Notes: generated by a model from the letters alone, not told the origin. A stretch of 64,000 bases of DNA from Lactobacillus johnsonii (GCF_014058685.1 NZ_CP059055.1:1488001-1552000); one strand, 5' to 3'. Shown: positions 1 to 8,905, numbered from the stretch's first letter. Made by a program: numbers and translations.

Positions 1-545
1 TGCCACAACACTTCATCAACATAAATATTTCCTAAACCGCAAACTACGGTTTGATCTAAAAGAGTATTCTTAATATTTTTCTTCTTTCGACTTAGAGCAT
101 TAATAAAGTATTCTACACTAAACTCTTCCGTATTTGGTTCAGGGCCAAGGTGCCGAATTCCAGTTGTCTGCTTCTCTGTTCCAGTTTCTACTAGATGCAT
201 TCTTCCGAATTTACGTACATCAGCATAGCGCAGAGCAGTTCCATCAGTAAAAACAAATTCCACATGCTCGTGCTTTCCTTTAGGATGATCAGGAGTCACT
301 AAATGATATTTTCCTTCCATTCGTAAATGGGAAACCATAGTCAGGTCATCGCTAAATCTAAATAGTAAATACTTGCCATAACGATCAATTTTCAAAATTT
401 TTTTATTCGTTAATTTTTCAACGAATTCGTCAGGATTATTAACTATAATCTTTGGATACCAAATAATAATTTTAGCAATTGTCTTTCCTTTAACTAAAGG
501 AGTTAGCGTTCTTCTAACTGTCTCTACTTCTGGCATTTCTGGCAT
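1..545 (-). CDS. mutM: Formamidopyrimidine-DNA glycosylase MutM/Fpg, N-terminal part (cut by window edge)
   Basis: Base-excision repair glycosylase/AP lyase removing 8-oxoguanine. Reading the minus strand from 545, the protein opens MPEMPEVETVRRTL, the Fpg signature in which Pro2 (after Met removal) is the catalytic nucleophile and Glu3 the acid. About 181 codons are open to the left edge; the last visible part (QTVVCGLGNIYVDEVLW) is the conserved start of the helix-two-turn-helix region, so the zinc finger lies outside. It starts 19 bp after the polA stop, which suggests a polA-mutM operon. Confidence 0.93.
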   Translation of the reverse strand, partial: MPEMPEVETVRRTLTPLVKGKTIAKIIIWYPKIIVNNPDEFVEKLTNKKILKIDRYGKYLLFRFSDDLTMVSHLRMEGKYHLVTPDHPKGKHEHVEFVFTDGTALRYADVRKFGRMHLVETGTEKQTTGIRHLGPEPNTEEFSVEYFINALSRKKKNIKNTLLDQTVVCGLGNIYVDEVLW

Positions 546-564
546 TGTCTCACCTACTTACTGT

Positions 565-3225
565 TTATTTTGCATCGTACCAATTATGTCCCCAATTTGA
601 ATCTGCAATTAGTGGAACATCTAATTTGACAGCTGACTGCATAACCTCTGGAACAATTTTCTTAATTGTATCTAATTCATCTTTTGGCACATCAAAAATC
701 AATTCATCGTGTACTTGTAAGACCATTTTAGTCTTTAAATGTAGTTCATCAAGTTTTTTCTGCATATTAATCATGGCAATCTTAATAATATCAGCTGCTG
801 ATCCTTGAATTGGAGAATTAATTGCAGTTCTTTCCGCAAAACTTCTGACATTGAAGTTCTTTGAATGAATATCTGGTAAATACCGTCTTCTATGCATAAT
901 TGTTTCTGCATAGCCATTCTCACGAGCTTTTTTAATTGCTTCATCCATATAATTTTTAATTTGAGGATATTGTTCAAAGTAATTTTCAATAAAAGTTTTA
1001 GCCTGCTTACGGCTAATGCCTAAGTTTTTAGACAAGCCATAGTCTGAAATACCATAAACGATACCAAAATTAACAGCTTTAGCATGTCTACGCATTAATG
1101 GCGTTACTTCATCAGGTGAGTCCAAGTGGAATATTTTCATTGCGGTGTGGGCGTGAATATCATAGCCTGACTTAAATGCTTCTTGCATATGTTCATCCCC
1201 AGAAACATGAGCTAGCACTCTTAGTTCAACCTGAGAATAATCACAAGAGAAAATATACCCATCTTTTGTTGAAGGAACAAAAGCTTTTCTAATCTGCTTT
1301 CCTTCCTCAGTTTTAGTTGGAATATTTTGTAAATTAGGATCAACTGAAGAAAGACGACCTGTTGTAGTCAAAGTCTGCAAATAGCGAGTGTGAATTCTTC
1401 CATCTGGCTGAATGCAGTCAAGCAAGCCCTTAACATAAGTGTTTTGAATTTTAGCAATTTGACGATAGTCCAAAATTTCTGAAACAATTGGACTTTTCAT
1501 TTTTAATTGCTCTAATACTTCAACAGATGTTGAGTAACCAGTCTTAGTCTTCTTAATTGGTGGTAAACCTAATTTTTCAAATAGGATATGCCCCAACTGC
1601 TTAGGTGAGTTCAAGTTGAATTCTTCGCCAGCCTGTTGATAAATCTTATGTTCTAGTTCTTGTAACTTAACTGCAAAATCATTACCTAATTGATTCAAAA
1701 CGGATGCTTCAACCTTGATTCCAGTAATTTCCATCTTTGCTAAGACGAAAGCCACTGGAATTTCAATTGTTTCATATAAATCATCTTGTTCATGATCTTT
1801 TAGTTTTTCAAGAAGTGGAGTCTTTAATTTCTCAATTACGGCAACTTTAGCTGCTAAATGTTCAAAGAATTCATTATCGTCAGGTACAGCTTGTTTTTTA
1901 CCTTTTCCGTAAACTTCTAAATCAGTCTTTACAGAATAATCGTCATATAAATGAGCTACTTCTCCAAGATCATTCGAGTTGTTTTCATTATTAACTAAAT
2001 ATGAAGCAAGAAGCATATCATAATCTAGACCTTCTGCCTTGATATCTAGTCGATGTAAACCTACATACGTTCTTTTAATGTCAAAAACATTCTTCTTGAT
2101 AGTCTTATCTTCTAGCATTTGACGAAGTGAATTTTCTTGCAACAAAACTGGATCTTTAGATACATAAATCTTATTACCAACTTTTAAAGAAAAGCCTTCA
2201 ATTGGAGCTAGATGATAATTATCACCTAACATTGCTAAATAAAAAGTTACTTCTTTTTCACTGATTTTATCTAGCTCAATGATATTTTCTTTAGTTAACT
2301 CAAGATATTCATACTTTTCCGTTTCTGGTGTGTTACTAGTTGTACCATTAACATCTAACTCAGCTAAGAATTTCTTAAATCCTAAACGCTCATATAAATT
2401 ACGCAAGTCTTCAATATTTGGTTCTTGTAATTTAGTGTCGGCCAGAGTTACTTCCACTGGCGAATCCCGATCAATAGTAGCTAACTTTTTAGCTAAAAAG
2501 GCCTTATCTTTATCATTAATTAAGTTCTCTTTTAGCTTAGACTTTTTCATTTCGTCTACATGTTCATAAAGTTCTTCAATAGAACCATATTTTTGAATTA
2601 GACGAGAAGCAGTTTTTGGGCCGACCTTAGTTACACCAGGATAATTATCTGAACTATCCCCCATCAAAGCTTTCATGTCAATGAATTCAGTTGGAGTAAC
2701 ACCGTTAACTTCTTTCATATGGGCTGGAGTATAAGCTTCTGTATCGCCAACTCCGTTTTTAGTAATTAAGACTGTGGTTTTATCAGATGCAAGCTGAGTT
2801 AAATCTCTATCTCCAGTCACAATATCAACTGTATATCCAGCATCTTCTCCCATCTTAGAAAGTGTTCCAATAATATCATCAGCTTCATAATTCTTTAGCT
2901 CATAACTCTTTATTCCTAAGTCTTTAAGCATTTCACGAATTACAGGAAGTTGCTCTGACAATTCACTCGGTGTTTTTTGGCGACCACCTTTATAATCTTG
3001 ATACATCTCAGTTCTAAAAGTAACTTTTCCTGCATCAAAAGCAACTAATACATTAGTTGGATTAGTCTGCTTTATGATTGCGTCAAGCATATTTTTAAAA
3101 GTAAAAATTGCATTTGTATGCAATCCATCTGGACTAGTAAAACGATCAAGCTGACGGTATAAAGCATAAAAGGCACGAAAGGCCACAGAGTTGCCGTCAA
3201 TTAAAAGTAATTTCTTTTGTGCCAT
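565..3225 (-). CDS. polA: DNA polymerase I
   Basis: 886 residues, full length. The N-terminal 5'-3' exonuclease (about residues 1-290) carries the acidic cluster around YEADDIIGTL and GDSSDNYPGV. The polymerase domain shows motif A (DYSQVELRVLAHVSGDE), motif B (RRHAKAVNFGIVYGIS) and motif C (QVHDELIFD). The middle 3'-5' exonuclease fold lacks the DxE metal ligands of proofreading Pol I (the equivalent stretch reads VTFYLAMLGDN), as in Bacillus-type Pol I, so proofreading is probably absent. It is the first gene of a likely operon with mutM. A GGAG-type ribosome site precedes the ATG. Confidence 0.97.
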   Translation of the reverse strand: MAQKKLLLIDGNSVAFRAFYALYRQLDRFTSPDGLHTNAIFTFKNMLDAIIKQTNPTNVLVAFDAGKVTFRTEMYQDYKGGRQKTPSELSEQLPVIREMLKDLGIKSYELKNYEADDIIGTLSKMGEDAGYTVDIVTGDRDLTQLASDKTTVLITKNGVGDTEAYTPAHMKEVNGVTPTEFIDMKALMGDSSDNYPGVTKVGPKTASRLIQKYGSIEELYEHVDEMKKSKLKENLINDKDKAFLAKKLATIDRDSPVEVTLADTKLQEPNIEDLRNLYERLGFKKFLAELDVNGTTSNTPETEKYEYLELTKENIIELDKISEKEVTFYLAMLGDNYHLAPIEGFSLKVGNKIYVSKDPVLLQENSLRQMLEDKTIKKNVFDIKRTYVGLHRLDIKAEGLDYDMLLASYLVNNENNSNDLGEVAHLYDDYSVKTDLEVYGKGKKQAVPDDNEFFEHLAAKVAVIEKLKTPLLEKLKDHEQDDLYETIEIPVAFVLAKMEITGIKVEASVLNQLGNDFAVKLQELEHKIYQQAGEEFNLNSPKQLGHILFEKLGLPPIKKTKTGYSTSVEVLEQLKMKSPIVSEILDYRQIAKIQNTYVKGLLDCIQPDGRIHTRYLQTLTTTGRLSSVDPNLQNIPTKTEEGKQIRKAFVPSTKDGYIFSCDYSQVELRVLAHVSGDEHMQEAFKSGYDIHAHTAMKIFHLDSPDEVTPLMRRHAKAVNFGIVYGISDYGLSKNLGISRKQAKTFIENYFEQYPQIKNYMDEAIKKARENGYAETIMHRRRYLPDIHSKNFNVRSFAERTAINSPIQGSAADIIKIAMINMQKKLDELHLKTKMVLQVHDELIFDVPKDELDTIKKIVPEVMQSAVKLDVPLIADSNWGHNWYDAK

Positions 3226-3350
3226 ATTTTTCTCCTTAAATAAAAAACTGTCAAATTAGTCTCTTAACTATTTTAACAGTTTTTCTTCTATGATTTAATT
3301 ATCTACTTTGCTTTAGTTTGCTCTCAAGTTAATTCTTTACCACTATAAAG

Positions 3351-3385
3351 AAAAAAGGAATCACATCTCTGCTATATGTGATTCC
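3351..3385 (-). terminator. Orphan minus-strand terminator upstream of polA
   Basis: Perfect 10-bp stem (GGAATCACAT / ATGTGATTCC, 9-nt loop); on the minus strand it is followed by six T. No minus-strand gene lies between it and the murC terminator, so it no longer ends an obvious transcript. Confidence 0.6.
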
Positions 3386-3468
3386 TATGATGAATGCTTA
3401 AGTAAAAAATAATTATTAGGGGAATATTTTTACTTAGATTCTACTTTTTTCGTGAAAATAGTTACTTT

Positions 3469-3492
3469 TTGTTGATAATCATCTATCAACAA
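3469..3492. promoter_or_regulatory. 24-bp inverted repeat, candidate operator for the deoC'-gntR unit
   Basis: TTGTTGATA-N6-TATCAACAA, a perfect 9-bp inverted repeat just before the open frame of the deoC remnant. Size and position suit a GntR-family dimer; autoregulation by the downstream regulator is inferred, not shown. Confidence 0.35.
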
Positions 3493-3952
3493 ATTTAAAA
3501 ATGGTGCTAATGAAATTGACTATGTAATTAATATTACTGAATTAAAAAATAAGAATTATGCTTATATTAAAGCAGAAATAGAGCAAATGGTTAATATTTG
3601 TCACAAATATCATGTGCCATGTAAAGTGATTTTTGAAAATTGTTACCTAACCAAGGAAGAAATCAAAAAATTAGCAGAAATTGCGAAAGAAATTAAACCT
3701 GATTTCATTAAAACTTCTACAGGCTTCGGCCCATCTGGAGCAAAGGTTGAAGATGTAAAATTAATGAAGTCAATCGTTGGAGACAACGTAAAGGTCAAAG
3801 CAGCTGGTGGCATTAGAAATAGTGATGATTTCTTAGCAATGGTAAGAGCCGGTGCAGACCGTATTGGCTGTAGTGCTGGTGTTAAAATAATTGAAGCTCT
3901 TAAACAGCGGATGCAAGATGACAACGTAACTACAATTGAGATTAATAGATAA
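3491..3952 (+). pseudogene. deoC: Deoxyribose-phosphate aldolase, 5'-truncated
   Basis: The frame opens about position 3479 and is recognisable as DeoC from [13 protein letters not shown] (3497) onward: the GANEID / [10 protein letters not shown] / VKAAGGIRN / [11 protein letters not shown] blocks are all present, including the Schiff-base lysine (KTSTGF) and the second catalytic lysine (KAAGGIR). About 80-90 N-terminal residues of the usual ~220 are missing and no start codon or ribosome site is seen before the first recognisable residues; the first in-frame ATG is internal (3587). Its TAA directly abuts the ATG of the GntR gene, so the remnant may survive because it couples translation to the regulator. 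Confidence 0.8.
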
Positions 3953-4666
3953 ATGACTGAAGCAAAATATAAAAAAATTGAAGCTATTTTAAAACAAAGA
4001 ATTATCGATCAAACCTATCCTCTTAATAGTTTATTGCCAAAAGAAATTGAACTAGCTGCCGAATTCAACACAAGTCGCCCAACAATTAACCATGCAATTC
4101 ACAATCTTGTTCAACAAGGATTCTTAGAGCAACGTAAACGATTAGGTACTATTGTTAAAAGAAACAAGATTGCACAAGAATTTACTCATGTAATACAAAG
4201 TTACAATCAAGAAATGGATGATAAGGGATTAAAAGCGAGAACTAAAATGATTTCTTTTGAGGAAATTGATCCTACTTCAGAAATACAAAGTGCCTTAAAC
4301 TTATCTCCTTCTGACTCAGTCTTTAAATTAGTTAGACTAAGATATGTAGATACGGCTCCAATTGTTGAAGTAACTACTTATATTCCTACTAAACTTGTTC
4401 CAGATCTAAATAAAATAGATTTTTCACAAGCATCCTTATACGATGAACTTAGGAAAAGAAATTTACCGGTCACCCATGTCACAAGAAAATTAGAAGTGAA
4501 ACAAGCTTCTTCAACTATATCGAAAACTTTAAAAATTAAAGAAAATGATCCTGTTTTTTATTTTCATAGTTATGGATATACAAAAAAGGATCAAAAAATA
4601 GAATACTCAATTGCCACTTATCGTGGAGATTTGAACTCGTTTATTATTGATCTTAATCTTAACTAA
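3953..4666 (+). CDS. GntR-family transcriptional regulator with UTRA domain
   Basis: 237 residues. Residues 1-70 form a GntR winged helix (LPKEIELAAEFNTSRPTINH, then a wing LEQRKRLGTIVKR); residues 90-235 fit a UTRA effector domain (HutC subfamily) that normally binds a sugar-phosphate or similar small ligand. The ATG follows the deoC' stop with no gap and has no clear Shine-Dalgarno, so translation is probably coupled. Its original target was probably the deoxynucleoside pathway, judging by deoC; with deoC truncated its present role is unclear. Confidence 0.88.
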   Translation: MTEAKYKKIEAILKQRIIDQTYPLNSLLPKEIELAAEFNTSRPTINHAIHNLVQQGFLEQRKRLGTIVKRNKIAQEFTHVIQSYNQEMDDKGLKARTKMISFEEIDPTSEIQSALNLSPSDSVFKLVRLRYVDTAPIVEVTTYIPTKLVPDLNKIDFSQASLYDELRKRNLPVTHVTRKLEVKQASSTISKTLKIKENDPVFYFHSYGYTKKDQKIEYSIATYRGDLNSFIIDLNLN

Positions 4667-4718
4667 AAAGGATTGATTAAATCTTTTACTTTACTGCAAA
4701 AGTCTAATCAATCCTTTT
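4666..4718. terminator. Bidirectional terminator between gntR and murC
   Basis: AAAAGGATTGATTA pairs with TAATCAATCCTTTT; A- and T-runs on both sides let it end both converging genes. Confidence 0.8.
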
Positions 4719-4739
4719 ATCATATTTCAAAATATTTAA

Positions 4740-6053
4740 TTAAAGTAACTTTTCATAAGCATCTTCATACTTAGGAATATCACCAGCACCCATAAATACA
4801 ACAACTGCATTCTTGTGCTTAGTTAAATCAGCGATGTTGTCTAAATCAATTACTTCTGAACCAGGAATATTATTTACTAAATCCTCACTTGAAATATCTC
4901 CACTTGCTTCACGAGCAGATGCATAGATAGGAGTAACATATGCTTTATCAACATCACGCAAAATTTCTTCAAAGTCCTTTTGGTATTTCTTAGTTCTTGA
5001 GAAAGTATGTGGTTGGAAAACTACCACTAATTCTTTATCTGGGAATTTTTGACGAGCAGCTTGAATAGTTGCACGCATTTCTGTTGGGTGGTGAGCATAA
5101 TCATCAATTACGGAAACATCCCCAAAATCTTTTTCGGCAAAACGTCTTTTTGCACCCTTGAAAGTAAGTAGACCTTCCTTAATATCATCCATTGGAACTT
5201 TTTCAGTATAAGCAACTGCAATTACAGCAGTAGTGTTTAAAATGCTATGATCACCGAATAAGTGAATCTCAAAGCGACCAAGGTCTTTTCCATGTGCTAA
5301 AACATTAAATTTAGAGCCAGTAGTTGTCTTTTCAATATTAACTGCTTGAAAATCATCAGTGTCCTTGAAACCATAAGTATACTTAGGAATATCAGTCTTT
5401 AAGCTTTGCAAGCGCTTATCATCTCCCCAAACAAAGAGAGCCTTCTTAGTTTGATCAGCTGCAGTTTGAAAAGCACTAGTGTAATCATCTTGATCCTTAA
5501 AGTAATCAGGGTGATCAAAGTCAATGTTAGTCATAATTTGGTAATCTGGATGATATGCCAAGAAGTGACGACGGTATTCATCAGCTTCATAAACAAAGAA
5601 ACGTGAGTCCTCTACTCCTTTACCGCGACCATCACCAATTAAGTATGATGTAGGAGCTACTTCACCTAAAACATGAGACAAGAGACTAGTTGTTGAAGTC
5701 TTACCGTGAGTACCGGATACCCCAATTGAAGTATGCATCTGTACAATTTCTTCAACTGTATCAGGGTAGCTTTGCCATTCAACATTTTTGTCTAAACATG
5801 CTGCTACTTCAGGATTATCTTGTTTAAAAGCATTCCCTTTAACAATTACTTGTTCTGCATTGCTCTTAATATTGGCCGGATCAAAATTTTTTACTTCAAT
5901 ACCAGCTTTTTCAAGAGGTACCTGAGTAAACGTATATTTTTCAATATCTGAACCTGCAACGTTATAACCTAGGTCATGTAAAACTAGAGCTAGGGATGCC
6001 ATACCAGTTCCTTTAATACCAATGAACCAAATTTGTTTATTTTTGTCTAACAT
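4740..6053 (-). CDS. murC: UDP-N-acetylmuramate--L-alanine ligase
   Basis: 437 residues, normal length. Adds L-Ala to UDP-MurNAc in the cytoplasm, the first peptide step of peptidoglycan synthesis. Shows the N-terminal Rossmann motif (GIKGTGMASLA), the Mur-ligase P-loop GVSGTHGKTSTTSLL near residue 110, the central domain (TNIDFDHPDYF), and the C-terminal ligase domain (DDYAHHPTEM, FQPHTFSRT). It is a single-gene unit on the minus strand; the nearest upstream minus-strand signal is another terminator. Confidence 0.97.
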   Translation of the reverse strand: MLDKNKQIWFIGIKGTGMASLALVLHDLGYNVAGSDIEKYTFTQVPLEKAGIEVKNFDPANIKSNAEQVIVKGNAFKQDNPEVAACLDKNVEWQSYPDTVEEIVQMHTSIGVSGTHGKTSTTSLLSHVLGEVAPTSYLIGDGRGKGVEDSRFFVYEADEYRRHFLAYHPDYQIMTNIDFDHPDYFKDQDDYTSAFQTAADQTKKALFVWGDDKRLQSLKTDIPKYTYGFKDTDDFQAVNIEKTTTGSKFNVLAHGKDLGRFEIHLFGDHSILNTTAVIAVAYTEKVPMDDIKEGLLTFKGAKRRFAEKDFGDVSVIDDYAHHPTEMRATIQAARQKFPDKELVVVFQPHTFSRTKKYQKDFEEILRDVDKAYVTPIYASAREASGDISSEDLVNNIPGSEVIDLDNIADLTKHKNAVVVFMGAGDIPKYEDAYEKLL

Positions 6054-6113
6054 ATTATTAATATCTCCATAGTTTATGCCAAAATATTCGCTTTAATTCT
6101 ACCATTTTTAGCA

Positions 6114-6185
6114 CAAAAAAAGAACATAACCCAGCGTTATGTTCTAATTAGAAAGTAGTTAGCTCATCCTCACTCCCTACTTTCT
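6114..6185 (-). ncRNA. Tandem hairpins ending in a terminator, possible 3' end of a small transcript
   Basis: On the minus strand a hairpin (8-bp stem 6151-6158/6178-6185) is followed by a perfect 10-bp stem with a 5-nt loop (6121-6130/6136-6145) and seven T. This is a strong intrinsic terminator. No clear intact gene lies just upstream on that strand, so it may end a small RNA or a decayed gene. No known RNA family is recognised. Confidence 0.35.
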
Positions 6186-6272
6186 TTAATATTTATTAAT
6201 CTGTAATAAACTATTTATCGAACCCTAAAATATTACGTCGTCTTAGATCATCAATCCACGCCATCAGCATTC
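6186..6272 (-). pseudogene. Possible frameshifted C-terminal tail of an unknown protein
   Basis: Just downstream (minus strand) of the small ORF at 6273-6428, two other frames carry protein-like tails: one reads MLMAWIDDLRRRNILGFDK before a stop at about 6211, and another reads LMITILGYHLHKNADGVD. A T7 run at the end of the small ORF could connect the frames. This suggests a decayed or frameshifted gene but I do not recognise the family. Confidence 0.2.
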
Positions 6273-6428
6273 TTATGTAGGTGATAACCCAAAATGGTAA
6301 TCATCAAAAAAACTCCGCATATCTTTTATACTTGGCCGATAAGTGAGGCTATACCCCCCCCCAGAATTTCTGGAGGATTGGCTAGTATTTTGTACATATT
6401 GCACTTCATCATTACTATCTTGCTCCAT
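6273..6428 (-). CDS. Small ORF with a G9 tract, unknown
   Basis: 51 codons starting MEQDSNDEVQ, preceded by GGTG at usable spacing. The coding strand contains nine consecutive G (plus-strand C run 6354-6362), encoding a Gly triplet, and a T7 run near the end; both are prone to slippage. An 8-G version would end as SGGGIASLIGQV and a 10-G version would stop at once. There is no recognised domain. It may be a small peptide gene, a phase-variable product or debris. Confidence 0.22.
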   Translation of the reverse strand: MEQDSNDEVQYVQNTSQSSRNSGGGYSLTYRPSIKDMRSFFDDYHFGLSPT

Positions 6429-6637
6429 TATTTTATTCACCATATATATCAAATAAAAAAACATTATTCTTACAGTTTTACTATATCACTTATGATGATT
6501 AAATAACATAATAAAGATAGGTATTATTCATAATTTTATGTTTATAGGTTAATAGCTTCAATTTATTAACACAATAGATAATTCCTTTTCTGTTATATGG
6601 CTTATCAAAAGAAGTTTAAAATTACACCAGCTTAATT

Positions 6638-7276
6638 TTAACCTAATAGCTTAGTGCCATGAACCTGTTTTATTTTTATTTGTTCAACAATTTTATTTAT
6701 ATTTGCCTTAGTAATTCCGCCACCAGGCAAAATTTCTATCTTATTTTTTGCCTGTTTGACTACTTCCTTTAAATGATCAAGTGTATGGGAGATTGGTTGA
6801 TTTAATGGGCCACTATGAGTAAGAATACGCTTAACTCTATTTTGGGATAACCAATCAATGGCTTCTTTTTGTTCAGCATGTGTTAATTCATCAAATGCCA
6901 TGTGCATCACCACTTCTAAGTCTCCAGCATGCGCTACTGAAAGCAATCTATTCATTGCCCTCTTATCTAAATGTTTTTCCCTAGTTAAACACCCGAAAGT
7001 AACCCCATCGACATTTAGTAAGCTGCATATTTGAATATCATTAATCATTATCTCTAGTTCATCCTCGTTATAGACAAAATTTCCACCACGAGGTCTAATC
7101 ATTACAATTACGGGAACATCATGTTTATGTGCATACTCAACAGTCTTTTTAATTACGCCAAAAGAAGGTGTCGTCCCACCTACAGATAAGTCATTATTTA
7201 GTTCTATTCGATTAGCACCACGTTCAATCATCAAAGGTACGTTAGTAAAATTTTCGACACATACTTCTTTAATCAA
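6638..7276 (-). CDS. cutC: CutC family protein (copper homeostasis family)
   Basis: 212 residues, a TIM-barrel family. Typical blocks: N-terminal EVCVENFTNVPLMIERGANRIELN, GGTTPSFGVI, VMIRPRGGNFVYNEDE, GVTFGCL, VVMHMAFDE, RILTHSG and ILPGGGIT. CutC is named for copper tolerance in E. coli, but its biochemical role is not settled. It is on the same strand as ytpR, separated by a terminator. The stretch 6465-6637 upstream of the small ORF is AT-rich and I see no gene in it. Confidence 0.88.
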   Translation of the reverse strand: MIKEVCVENFTNVPLMIERGANRIELNNDLSVGGTTPSFGVIKKTVEYAHKHDVPVIVMIRPRGGNFVYNEDELEIMINDIQICSLLNVDGVTFGCLTREKHLDKRAMNRLLSVAHAGDLEVVMHMAFDELTHAEQKEAIDWLSQNRVKRILTHSGPLNQPISHTLDHLKEVVKQAKNKIEILPGGGITKANINKIVEQIKIKQVHGTKLLG

Positions 7277-7327
7277 AATTTATGTTTTTCTCCAATCTAA
7301 GATTGCTTCTACACCATAACTTACGAC

Positions 7328-7360
7328 AAAACCCGAAATTCAGTTGAATTCCGGGTTTTA
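7328..7360. terminator. Terminator after ytpR
   Basis: Stem AACCCG-A-AATTC / GAATT-C-CGGGTT with one mismatch and T-runs on both strands; it follows the ytpR stop at 7388. Confidence 0.7.
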
Positions 7361-7387
7361 TAATCGTTATTACTTAAGAGTATTATT

Positions 7388-8035
7388 TTAAAGACTAATT
7401 TGACCGCTAGCTAATAATTCATCACACTTAGTTGGTTCAAATTCATCGCCAGCTTTAAAGTCGTCAGGAACAACCATAATACCACGCTTTTGAGGAGCAT
7501 GTGCTAAGCCTAATTCGCGTGCTGAACAAATCATACCGTATGAATCAACACCACGAAGTGCACCTGGCCAAATTTGTTGACCATTTGGCATTAAAGTACC
7601 AGGAAGTGCCACAACTACCATTTGGCCTTGAGCAATATTTGGAGCACCACAAACGATTTGATGTTCTTCACCATTCCCCACATCCACAGTAGTTACATGT
7701 AAGTGATCTGAATCTGGGTGTGCTTCACAAGTCTTAACGTAACCATAAACAAGAGTTGGCTTGCCAATTTCTAGCTTAGTATCAAAACCAGCTTCAGCAA
7801 TTTTCTTGTTTAAAGCATCAACTAATTCTTGTGTTGGTTTAACTTCACCATTTGGTAACTTATCGTAGTCTAAAAAGCTACTTACGTTAAAGAAATTAAA
7901 TCCAATAACTTCTCCATCCTCATTTTCAACTCTTGTAACTTGATTTTTTTCTGTGAATTTACTACGACCTTTATCTTGGTCCAAAATCACAATTAAAGTA
8001 TCAGGGTAACTTGTTTTATTGGTAGAAATAATCAT
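7388..8035 (-). CDS. ytpR: YtpR family tRNA-binding-domain protein
   Basis: 215 residues. The N-terminal part (1-90) matches the DUF4479 region. The C-terminal part (about 95-200) is an EMAP/PheT-like OB-fold tRNA-binding domain with the hallmarks CEAHPDSDHLHVTTVDVG and QIVCGAPNIAQGQMVVVALPG. The role is uncertain; it resembles the N-terminal domain of PheRS beta. It follows the thioredoxin gene by 24 bp and is probably co-transcribed with it. Confidence 0.88.
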   Translation of the reverse strand: MIISTNKTSYPDTLIVILDQDKGRSKFTEKNQVTRVENEDGEVIGFNFFNVSSFLDYDKLPNGEVKPTQELVDALNKKIAEAGFDTKLEIGKPTLVYGYVKTCEAHPDSDHLHVTTVDVGNGEEHQIVCGAPNIAQGQMVVVALPGTLMPNGQQIWPGALRGVDSYGMICSARELGLAHAPQKRGIMVVPDDFKAGDEFEPTKCDELLASGQISL

Positions 8036-8059
8036 TTCTAGTAAATTTCCTTTCCTAGA

Positions 8060-8380
8060 CTATTTGAGAGAGTTAAGGAAGTTTTCTACTTCTTCTTTAG
8101 TCTTTCTGTCCTTATTTACTAGTCTACCAATTTCTTTGCCATCTTGGTAGACAACAAAGCTAGGAATTCCAAAGATATTTAATTCTTTGGCTACATCAAT
8201 TGATCCATCACGGTCAATCTTATAGAATTTTGCATCAGAATTATCTTTTTCAATTTGTGGTAAAAATGGGTCTAAGAAGCGGCAATCTGGGCACCATGTA
8301 GCTGAAAATAGTAATACTACTTTTCCATTTTTGGTAATTTCTTTTAACTTCTCAGGAGTTAATTCTTTAATTTCTTCCAT
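8060..8380 (-). CDS. Thioredoxin-family protein
   Basis: 106 residues with the redox motif WCPDC (residues about 29-33) and the cis-proline loop GIPSF. This is a cytosolic thiol-disulfide reductase; there is no signal peptide. CPDC differs from the CGPC of classical TrxA, so it is probably an accessory thioredoxin (YtpP-like). Same strand and close spacing with ytpR, the arrangement seen in Bacillus (ytpP-ytpR). Confidence 0.9.
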   Translation of the reverse strand: MEEIKELTPEKLKEITKNGKVVLLFSATWCPDCRFLDPFLPQIEKDNSDAKFYKIDRDGSIDVAKELNIFGIPSFVVYQDGKEIGRLVNKDRKTKEEVENFLNSLK

Positions 8381-8514
8381 TTATCTCACCTTTTCTTACT
8401 TTTTATAAGTTATAATTATTTTACATCCTTTTATTTCAAAAATCTAGTCTCAGATCTTTTAGCTTAAATTAAAAACAATCTACAATAAAAATATAGAAAG
8501 AAGGTATTAAAATA

Positions 8515-8898
8515 ATGGTTGATATGAATAAGGAATTACTCCATGCCGGTTATCGATTACACTTAGTTTTTGACGAAATGGTTCAAGATATTAGAAAAGA
8601 TCCTGATAATTGGATTATGATTATTGAAAAAAATATTGACCAAATTTCCTCATTAATTTCTGAATATCATAAAATCGCAGCTACAATTACTACCAATACT
8701 CGAAAAAATGGGCTACCTGTCCACTTAAAATCAGCTTCAGATGATACCTTAAAAGTGATGGACGGATTTAATGATGAGATTCTTACTTTTGACAATTTTG
8801 TCGAAAACAGTGACCATATCAAAGCCTTTACCAAATTTTTTAGGGCGGTCAATTATACAAACGAATTACTTCTAGAATTAAAATTGCAAAACAAATAA
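8515..8898 (+). CDS. Small protein of unknown function
   Basis: 127 residues, soluble and helix-rich with no signal peptide. The start is chosen because AAGGT lies 8-10 nt upstream of the ATG. I recognise no domain. It is monocistronic: divergent from the thioredoxin gene and closed by a terminator at 8906-8945. Confidence 0.7.
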   Translation: MVDMNKELLHAGYRLHLVFDEMVQDIRKDPDNWIMIIEKNIDQISSLISEYHKIAATITTNTRKNGLPVHLKSASDDTLKVMDGFNDEILTFDNFVENSDHIKAFTKFFRAVNYTNELLLELKLQNK

Positions 8899-8905
8899 TT
8901 AGACT

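Noticed and set aside
3643-3924. Minus-strand ORF across the deoC remnant
   Set aside because: Shadow frame of a recognisable DeoC sequence.
6294-6506. 70-codon plus-strand ORF near the poly-C run
   Set aside because: No ribosome site or domain and the frame depends on the same homopolymer; the minus-strand ORF has better signals though it is itself weak.
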